Under the pieces are notes generated by a model. The model was not told where the DNA came from and searched no databases. It saw only the letters and a program-made list of their open reading frames with translations. A stretch of DNA of 6,696 nt from Thermoguttaceae bacterium. GTDB taxonomy: Bacteria > Planctomycetota > Planctomycetia > Pirellulales > Thermoguttaceae. The stretch lies in assembly GCA_024653385.1 (NCBI GenBank), contig JANLFZ010000109.1, forward strand, positions 902 through 7,597, read 5' to 3'. Position numbers and translations under genes: made by a program. Positions 1-5,069 of this stretch are shown in pieces (positions within the stretch are counted from its first letter, which is position 1; the number at the start of each line of letters is the position of its first letter).

Positions 1-2
1 AG

Positions 3-1145
3 TTCACCATCGAGCAAGGTTGCCGGCGGATTCTCGAGACGCATGGCCGCCTTGGCGACCCGTCCCCGGGGCCGGAGGGCGCGCGGCCCGCGTCCGCTCC
101 GTGGCGCCGCGATGCCGCGGCGCTGGTGCGGGCGGCGTATTTCCAGGCCAAGACGCTACCGTCGTCGCTGGGGCCTCGCCTGCGCCGCTGCCGGCTTGCC
201 CACACGCTCTATTACCCCGCGAAATCGCTCCTCGACCGGCTTCGCGGCCGGTGGTCGCTCGCCGAGATCGAACGGCGTCGGCGCCGGATCGTCGAGCGGC
301 TCGACCGGGCCGAGTCCGATCGCCACGGCAGCGTGCGTTGCGACTACGAGCTTTCGCCGAACGCACGCTATCGCGCGGCCGTGGCGCCGGCGGTGTCGGT
401 CGTCGTGACGGTCTACAACTACGCGCGCTTTGTCGCGGCGTGCCTGGAAAGCGTGGCCCGATCGCACGTCGAGGGACTCCCGGGCCCCATCGAGACGGTG
501 ATCGTCGACGACGCCTCGACCGACCACTCCGCCGAGGTGGCCGGCCAATGGCTCCGGCGCGAAGCAGTCGCGGGTTGCCTCGTGCGCAAGGCGACCAATA
601 CGGGCCTGGCCGACGCCAGGAACCTGGGTCTGGCGCTGGCCCGGGCCCCGTTGGTGTTCATCCTCGATGCCGATAATCTGGTCTATCCCCGATGCCTCAC
701 GAAACTCGCTCGGACCATGCGCCACTCGGGCGCCGCGGCGGCCTACGGGATGATCCGGCGATTCGACGACCGGACCGGCCAGGGGATCGACCTCGTGTCC
801 TGGCATGCCTGGGATCCCGCCAGGCTCGTCTCGGCCCCGTACCTCGACGCGATGGCGATGTTCGACCGGCAGACGCTGCTTGACCTGGGCGGGTACTCGA
901 CCGAGTTGGTGCGGTATGGGTGGTTCGGCTGGGAGGATTACGACCTCTGGCTGAAGTTGGCGCAGGCGGGCTGCGACTGCGCGTTCTGTCCCGAGGTGGT
1001 GGCCGAATACCGGGTCCACGGTGCGTCGATGGTCCACATCACGTCGCACTACAAGCCGCGATTGGTCCGCTATTTCCGCGAGAAGTTCGCCGATCTGGCC
1101 GCGCGTTACCCCGACGGCCCGCGCCGTTTCGGCTGGGCGCGGTGA
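3..1145 (+). CDS. Family 2 glycosyltransferase, 5' end outside the window
   Basis: This is a sugar transferase predicted to use a nucleotide-activated sugar at the cytoplasmic face in surface-polysaccharide assembly. The GT-A (GT2) domain begins at about 393 with VSVVVTVYNY. The nucleotide-binding DDAST follows at 507-521, then the TNTGLADARN helix, the metal-binding DAD at 666-674, and the acidic WEDYD motif at 930-944, where the catalytic base is expected. The stop is TGA at 1143-1145. The frame is open back to position 3 with the same high third-position GC, so the GTG at 126 is not convincing as a start and the protein begins upstream. The 130 residues before the GT2 domain are Arg-rich and helical (AHTLYYPAKSLLDRL) and may be the end of another domain lying outside. 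The radical SAM gene follows after 7 bases. GT2 membership is secure; donor and acceptor sugars are unknown. Confidence 0.9.
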   Translation, partial: FTIEQGCRRILETHGRLGDPSPGPEGARPASAPWRRDAAALVRAAYFQAKTLPSSLGPRLRRCRLAHTLYYPAKSLLDRLRGRWSLAEIERRRRRIVERLDRAESDRHGSVRCDYELSPNARYRAAVAPAVSVVVTVYNYARFVAACLESVARSHVEGLPGPIETVIVDDASTDHSAEVAGQWLRREAVAGCLVRKATNTGLADARNLGLALARAPLVFILDADNLVYPRCLTKLARTMRHSGAAAAYGMIRRFDDRTGQGIDLVSWHAWDPARLVSAPYLDAMAMFDRQTLLDLGGYSTELVRYGWFGWEDYDLWLKLAQAGCDCAFCPEVVAEYRVHGASMVHITSHYKPRLVRYFREKFADLAARYPDGPRRFGWAR

Positions 1146-1152
1146 CCGAATC

Positions 1153-2223
1153 ATGTCCCGATCCCTGAACTACGTGTACCGGCGACTCGTGCTCGGCGTG
1201 TTGCGCAAGCTGAGCGAAATCCACGCGCGCCTGGCGCGCCGGCGGTTCTACTGCCTGGCCCTGGCCGGCAAGGTCCGTGATGGGATCTTCGTGAACTCGG
1301 ACATGACCGTGAGCTGCAACTGCCAGGACATCGACGGGGCGGGCCAGCTCGGCAACCTGCGCACGACGCCGTTTGAGGAACTCTTTACCGGCCCGGCCGC
1401 CCAGCGGCTTCGCCGCGAACTGGCCGCCGGCCGACTGCCCATCGACCGATGCGCCGTGTGTTTCCACCTGCGCACGGCCACGCCCCGCGAAGCCGAATCG
1501 CAATGGGCCGGGGTCGAGCTTCCTCGCGGACTAAGCGTCGAGAACACGGTCCATTGCAACCTGCGGTGCCTGAGCTGCTGCCGGCAGCAGATCCTCAAGA
1601 CGCGGAAGAACGGCCGGGCGCTGTCGCTGGCCGATTTCGAGATCGTCGGCCGGACGCTTGCCCGGCTCGATGCCGACTACTGCGGATTCTACAACCTCGG
1701 CGAGCCGTTCTTTTCCAATGCGATCCTCCGCGAGCTGGAGGTGCTCCGCCGGCATCGGCCCGCCATGCACATCCTGGTCTCGACCAACGGCCTGCTCTTG
1801 GACACGGACGAAAAGCGCGAAGCCGCGCTGCTTGCCGACCACCTGCTATTCTCGATCGACGGCATCGACACCCCCATGGTTCGCCGTTACCAGCGGGGAG
1901 GCGACTTCGACCGCGCGTATGCGAATCTGCGGAGCATGGTGGAATTCCGCAACCGGCGAGGGCTGCGCAAACCACGAATCGACTGGAAGTACGTGGTTTT
2001 CCGCTGGAACGACCGGCGCGAGTATATCGAACGGGCGATCGACCTGGCGCGTCGGGCCGGGGCCGACAGCATGCAGTTCACCTTCGCCCGCAATCCAGGA
2101 TACGGCATCTCGTGGCGTTATCTGTTCTCGCCATTCTTCCGTTCCCTGGGAGTGCCGGATGGTTGGCGCTGCCGCGTGGTGTGGCTGGCAGCGCAGGGGC
2201 AGGAAGCACGCCGCGCGGCCTGA
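1153..2223 (+). CDS. Radical SAM protein with N-terminal SPASM-like cysteine set
   Basis: This 356-residue iron-sulfur enzyme is predicted to cleave S-adenosylmethionine to a 5'-deoxyadenosyl radical. The core motif is HCNLRCLSC (C135, C139, C142), binding the SAM [4Fe-4S] cluster. It is followed by NLGEP (181-185, the SAM-binding GGEP-type motif), STNG (210-213), FSIDG (233-237) and WKYVVFRWND (278-287). Before the core, residues 53-103 read like a SPASM auxiliary-cluster domain: CNC (55, 57), a GQLGNL turn, a helix, then CAVC (100, 103). SPASM domains usually lie after the core, so the order is unusual. The ATG at 1153 was chosen because it lies 7 bases after the upstream stop and removes an implausible overlap with the glycosyltransferase; no strong Shine-Dalgarno is visible, which suggests translational coupling. 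The substrate is unknown. Context suggests modification of a sugar, lipid or peptide of the polysaccharide pathway, but that is inference. Confidence 0.9.
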   Translation: MSRSLNYVYRRLVLGVLRKLSEIHARLARRRFYCLALAGKVRDGIFVNSDMTVSCNCQDIDGAGQLGNLRTTPFEELFTGPAAQRLRRELAAGRLPIDRCAVCFHLRTATPREAESQWAGVELPRGLSVENTVHCNLRCLSCCRQQILKTRKNGRALSLADFEIVGRTLARLDADYCGFYNLGEPFFSNAILRELEVLRRHRPAMHILVSTNGLLLDTDEKREAALLADHLLFSIDGIDTPMVRRYQRGGDFDRAYANLRSMVEFRNRRGLRKPRIDWKYVVFRWNDRREYIERAIDLARRAGADSMQFTFARNPGYGISWRYLFSPFFRSLGVPDGWRCRVVWLAAQGQEARRAA

Positions 2224-2279
2224 ATGCGGTCGCGCGACACGGCGGGCATCTGTGGGGCGGCATTGCCTTCGCCAGTCGC

Positions 2280-2321
2280 CATTCGTGATTCGTCATTCGT
2301 CATTCGTCATTTGCGATTCAA
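2280..2321. repeat. Tandem 7-bp repeat, six units
   Basis: The unit is CATTCGT. In order the copies read CATTCGT, GATTCGT, CATTCGT, CATTCGT, CATTTGC and GATTCAA, so three are exact and the outer ones decay. On the other strand the unit reads ACGAATG or ACGAATC, and since 7 is not a multiple of 3 it generates spurious minus-strand peptides beginning MTNDE or MTNHE. The tract is far more AT-rich than its surroundings. From memory, similar ATTCGTC-type tracts are common in planctomycete intergenic DNA; their role is unknown to me. There are no spacers, so it is not a CRISPR. Confidence 0.85.
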
Positions 2322-2331
2322 GAGACTGGTC

Positions 2332-2360
2332 TTGCGGCGTGCCTCAGTCTGGAGTATAGC
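2332..2360 (+). promoter_or_regulatory. Possible sigma-70-type promoter for the WecA-like gene
   Basis: TTGCGG (2332-2337) and TATAGC (2355-2360) are separated by exactly 17 bases and lie downstream of the heptamer repeat. The match to TTGACA is only 3 of 6 and to TATAAT 4 of 6. A start of transcription near 2367 would leave a leader of about 68 bases before the ATG at 2435. This is a weak call resting on spacing and position only. Confidence 0.3.
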
Positions 2361-2434
2361 TCTCCCTCCTCGTTTTGCCGGGGTTGACGAGTCTCGCCTC
2401 AGGCAGGCATCCCCGGCGCGGGTTCGCCGTCACC

Positions 2435-3934
2435 ATGAGCACACTCCAGTCACTGGGCCTGACGTTTGCCGCGGCTTTCGGAGCGTCTGTCGTTCTGACG
2501 GCAGTCGTGCGATGGGCGGCGCGGCGATTGGGTGTGCTCGATCGCCCCGACGGCGGTCGCAAGCGCCACCGCGGTCCGATACCCTTGTGGGGTGGCGTGG
2601 CCGTCTATCTGGCCATGGCGATGGGCCTTTTCGTCGCCCGATTCGGATCGTACGGCATCGACGAACGATTCCATTCCCTGGCATCGGTGGTCATCGCGGC
2701 GGCTGGATTCGTGTGCTTCGCAGGCTGCGTCGACGACGCCTTTCGCCTCAGCCCCCGAGTCAAACTGCTTTTCCAGACGCTCTCGATCTTGCCCATCGTG
2801 TTGGCCGGATACAGCGTCGAGCAGATCATCGTGCTTGGGTACACGATCAAGTTCGGCTGGCTTGGAATACCCATCACCGTGCTTTGGCTGGTGGGGTGCA
2901 TCAACGCGTTGAATCTGCTGGATGGGATGGACGGGCTGGCATCGGTCGTCGGCATCTCGACCGCGGCCACCATGGGCGTGATCGCTACCTACCTGGGAAA
3001 CACGTATGTGACGGTCGTGGCCGTCGCCTTGGCTGCGGCCTTGGCAGGGTTTCTCGTTCACAACCGTCCACCAGCAGCCATCTTTCTGGGCGATTCGGGG
3101 AGCATGGTCATCGGGCTGGTCGTGGGGATTTTGGGGATTCAGAGCACGCTGAAAACCTCGGCAACCCTGTCAATCACCGCGCCGTTGGTCGCCATGACCT
3201 TTCCGATGTTCGACACCTTGTTGGCCATCGTGCGACGCCGATTGACCGGGCGTCGGTTCGACACGGCCGACCGGCAGCACATCCACCATCGCTTGCTCGA
3301 CCGTGGCTTGCACCCGTGGTGGGTTCTGGCGCTCTTGGGGACGTTGTGCCTGGCCACGGGGGTCGCGGCCACGGTGGCGACCATCCTCCGGTGGGAGGCT
3401 CTGGCCTGGATCACGGCACTGGTGCTCGTTATCGCGGTGGTGCGTCTACGATGGTTCGGTCACCACGAGTTGGCGCTGGTCTTGGGGGCGGCGGCGCGCG
3501 GCCTGGCCGCCCTGGCCGCCCGACTGGCCTCCGCCAGCGCGGTGCAAGCAACCCAGGCCGACGAATCGCTCGAAACGCTGGTTGGCCTGGAATCGCTCTC
3601 GCGCGCGGAAGCCTGGGCGGTTTTGGTCGACCGGGTGCGGCCCTGGAATGTCGGCCAACTTCAGTTGCTGGTCGCAGATGCCGATGAAATCCGATGGCGG
3701 CAGACTTGGGTGGACGCGACAAGCCGTGGAGACCGCCGACACACGTGGACCGCGACCGTTGTTTCCTGCGGAGAGGACGGGCGGTGGTGTGAGATCCGTG
3801 CGGCGGGCTGCGGCACGGCTGGATCCGAAGCGCGTCAGCGTTCTGGCTTGGACGGCGTGCTAAAGCTCTTCGCCTCACACTTCATTGCCCGGCAGAAGAA
3901 AACCTCCTCCGAGGCGCCACGACGAGCGGCCTAG
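2435..3934 (+). CDS. Polyprenyl-phosphate sugar-1-phosphate transferase (WecA/TagO/MraY superfamily) with soluble tail
   Basis: This integral membrane enzyme is predicted to transfer a sugar 1-phosphate, typically GlcNAc-1-P, from a UDP-sugar to undecaprenyl phosphate, the first committed step of lipid-linked glycan synthesis. Family motifs appear in order: RKRHRGPIPLWGG (42-54), VDD (99-101), NALNLLDGMDGL (157-168), FLGDSGS (217-223), PMFDT (257-261) and the HIHHRL histidine motif (282-287). About ten hydrophobic helices end near residue 336. The DRQHIHHRL form fits WecA/TagO better than MraY. The protein has 499 residues, against roughly 320-380 for usual members; residues 337-499 are an Ala/Arg-rich linker and a soluble domain of unknown role. 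The ATG at 2435 leads directly into the first helix. An in-frame TTG at 2375 would add 20 uncharacteristic residues and is less likely. No clear Shine-Dalgarno precedes either start. Confidence 0.93.
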   Translation: MSTLQSLGLTFAAAFGASVVLTAVVRWAARRLGVLDRPDGGRKRHRGPIPLWGGVAVYLAMAMGLFVARFGSYGIDERFHSLASVVIAAAGFVCFAGCVDDAFRLSPRVKLLFQTLSILPIVLAGYSVEQIIVLGYTIKFGWLGIPITVLWLVGCINALNLLDGMDGLASVVGISTAATMGVIATYLGNTYVTVVAVALAAALAGFLVHNRPPAAIFLGDSGSMVIGLVVGILGIQSTLKTSATLSITAPLVAMTFPMFDTLLAIVRRRLTGRRFDTADRQHIHHRLLDRGLHPWWVLALLGTLCLATGVAATVATILRWEALAWITALVLVIAVVRLRWFGHHELALVLGAAARGLAALAARLASASAVQATQADESLETLVGLESLSRAEAWAVLVDRVRPWNVGQLQLLVADADEIRWRQTWVDATSRGDRRHTWTATVVSCGEDGRWCEIRAAGCGTAGSEARQRSGLDGVLKLFASHFIARQKKTSSEAPRRAA

Positions 3935-3969
3935 ACGCGGCATCCGCCACGTTCCTGGAAGACCGATAC

Positions 3970-3988
3970 GCCCCCAAGGAGTGGGGGC
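3970..3988 (+). promoter_or_regulatory. G/C hairpin just before the second glycosyltransferase
   Basis: GCCCCCA (3970-3976) and TGGGGGC (3982-3988) form a perfect 7-bp stem around the five-base loop AGGAG, itself a Shine-Dalgarno-like sequence. It lies in the 65-base gap after the WecA-like gene. No T run follows, so it is not a standard intrinsic terminator. It could stabilise an mRNA end, pause polymerase or influence ribosome loading. Confidence 0.5.
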
Positions 3989-3994
3989 AGAGGA
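3989..3994 (+). promoter_or_regulatory. Ribosome binding site for the second glycosyltransferase
   Basis: AGAGGA ends five bases before the ATG at 4000 and sits immediately after the 3970-3988 hairpin. It supports the choice of that ATG and is the best Shine-Dalgarno match among the starts in this window. Confidence 0.6.
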
Positions 3995-3999
3995 AACGA

Positions 4000-4854
4000 A
4001 TGGAATCTCTCGGGCGCTGTTTCTCGGCATCGTCGTCGGAGCCGGACGTCGATGTAGGCATCGTCTACACCTGGGAACGCCAGTGGATGCCCCGCCTGCT
4101 CAACTCGCTCCGCCGGTCGTGTCCGGGCATTCGGGCCAGGCTAATCCTGGTGGACAACGACTCGGCCGATGGTGTCGAACCCTGGTTGGGGTATCTGCCG
4201 AACACCCTCGTCGTGCGCAACCCGCGGCGGCTGCAATACGCGGCCAATCTGAACCGGGTGCTGCGGGCGTCGACGGCCCGCTACGTGCTCCTGTTGAACA
4301 CCGACATGTTCTTCGATCCGGACGAGCAGTGCGTCACGCGCATGGTCCGGTTCATGGATAGCCGGCCGTTGTGCGGTGTCGCCGGATGCGGCATCTATCA
4401 CGAGGACGGCGGCTATGCCTATCCCGCCCGGCGCTTCCAGACCCTCCCAATGATCGTCGCCCGAAGGTTCGGCCTGGGCACATGGATGCGCCGCACGCTC
4501 GATCACTACCTCTACCGCGACCATCCGGTCAACGGCACATGGCCCTGCGACTGGCTCTCGGGGTGTTTTCTCATGGTCCGGCGCGAGGCGATCGACGAGG
4601 TCGGCGGCTTCGACGAATCGTTCGTCAAGTACTTCGAAGACGTGGATATGTGCCTGCGCATGGCCCGGGCCGGCTGGCAGGTGCTGTATCACGGGGCGAC
4701 GTACTGCTATCACCTCGAGCGACGATCGAGCCGCAACGTGTTCTCGCTCGACGCGTGGCGGCACTTGCGATCGTATCTCCGCTGGCATTGGAAGTGGAGC
4801 TTCGCGCCTCCACCCGAGGTGCTGGAGCCGCTCCCCCATCGCCACGTGGCGTGA
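4000..4854 (+). CDS. Family 2 glycosyltransferase, WbbL-like (putative rhamnosyltransferase)
   Basis: This 284-residue predicted cytoplasmic sugar transferase acts in polysaccharide or O-antigen-type chain assembly. The GT-A fold is complete: VGIVYTWER (19-27) forms the first strand, ILVDNDSADG (49-58) the nucleotide-binding segment, and LLLNTDMFFD (97-106) carries the metal-binding NTD in place of DXD. CDWLSGCFLMVRREA (183-197) is followed by GGFDE (202-206) and YFEDVDMCLR (211-220), the acidic motif expected to hold the catalytic base. The pattern DWLSG, FMVRREA, GGFDE, YFEDVD and a late H-x-x-x-x-SS-x-x segment matches WbbL-type enzymes that move dTDP-rhamnose, but donor identity cannot be fixed from sequence alone. 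Length is normal. A good ribosome site precedes the ATG, 65 bases after the WecA-like gene, so co-transcription with it is likely. It appears to be the last polysaccharide gene in the window. Confidence 0.92.
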   Translation: MESLGRCFSASSSEPDVDVGIVYTWERQWMPRLLNSLRRSCPGIRARLILVDNDSADGVEPWLGYLPNTLVVRNPRRLQYAANLNRVLRASTARYVLLLNTDMFFDPDEQCVTRMVRFMDSRPLCGVAGCGIYHEDGGYAYPARRFQTLPMIVARRFGLGTWMRRTLDHYLYRDHPVNGTWPCDWLSGCFLMVRREAIDEVGGFDESFVKYFEDVDMCLRMARAGWQVLYHGATYCYHLERRSSRNVFSLDAWRHLRSYLRWHWKWSFAPPPEVLEPLPHRHVA

Positions 4855-5069
4855 ATTGCCGACACGCCACCAAACCATCGCGAGACACCCCGGATTGCAA
4901 CCGGGGAGGTCCCCGCGGCAGCCCCCAATTGAGTCAAGTCCCAACTTGGGGGAAATTCTCAAAGAACCTCTTGCTCGGCAACATCGGGTCGGCCAGAATA
5001 TGCGCGATATAAGATCGATCGGCGATTCCGGCTGGGTTCTTTTCGGGGCTCCCCCGGGGGTAGGTCATT
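4855..5069. other. Intergenic region with G/C hairpins
   Basis: These 215 bases separate the polysaccharide genes from the zinc-ribbon gene and hold no convincing gene. They contain competing hairpins at 4888-4915, a longer inverted repeat at 4922-4952, AT-richer sequence with TATAAGAT at 5008-5015 that could be a -10 element but has no good -35 partner, and a G/C palindrome CCCCCGGGGG at 5051-5060. CGGGG (5044-5048) can also pair with CCCCG (5052-5056) just before the next start codon. The change of gene type across this region suggests a transcription-unit boundary. Confidence 0.55.
4922..4952 (+). terminator. Inverted repeat, possible transcription end of the polysaccharide operon
   Basis: CCCCCAA (4922-4928) pairs with TTGGGGG (4946-4952) over 7 bp with a 17-base loop. 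Within it CAAGT (4935-4939) can alternatively pair with ACTTG (4944-4948) around CCCA. It lies 67 bases after the glycosyltransferase stop. The following bases are AAATTCTC, not a T run, so a classical intrinsic terminator is not shown; an mRNA-stabilising stem is equally possible. Confidence 0.35.

Larger units (their letters stand above)
2224..2434. other. Intergenic region between radical SAM gene and WecA-like gene
   Basis: These 211 bases carry no convincing gene. They hold the heptamer repeat at 2280-2321, a possible promoter at 2332-2360, and a pyrimidine-rich stretch (2361-2376). The heptanucleotide GCCTCAG occurs at 2341 and again at 2396, the second copy within the small palindrome GCCTCAGGC. 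No hairpin followed by a T run was found after the radical SAM stop, so transcription may continue through this gap. Confidence 0.6.

Noticed and set aside
126..128. GTG at 126 as the start of the first glycosyltransferase
   Set aside because: The frame is open and coding-like up to the left edge, so this codon is most likely an internal valine.
156..1154. A 332-codon open frame on the - strand
   Set aside because: Antisense to the first glycosyltransferase, whose GT2 motifs are clear; the antisense translation has no recognisable domain.
2078..2303. Two short minus-strand open frames beginning MTNHE and MTNDE
   Set aside because: Their starts are produced by the heptamer repeat and the rest runs antisense into the radical SAM gene.
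2280..2321. CRISPR-like or iteron array
   Set aside because: The units are 7 bp and abut with no spacers, there are no cas genes or replication initiator gene nearby, and the copies decay at the edges.
2384..2412. TTGACG as a strong -35 element
   Set aside because: It matches the -35 consensus at 5 of 6 bases, but no acceptable -10 lies at the right distance.
2375..2434. TTG at 2375 as the start of the WecA-like protein
   Set aside because: It adds 20 residues with no family resemblance and would lie only about 8 bases from the predicted transcription start; the ATG at 2435 enters the first membrane helix directly.
2224..3687. A 487-codon open frame on the + strand over the WecA-like gene
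   Set aside because: Its translation is Arg/Gly/His-rich with no recognisable motif, and it lies in another frame of a gene that carries every expected family motif. High GC gives long shadow frames.
4141..4962. A 273-codon open frame on the - strand
   Set aside because: Antisense to the second glycosyltransferase and without recognisable motifs.
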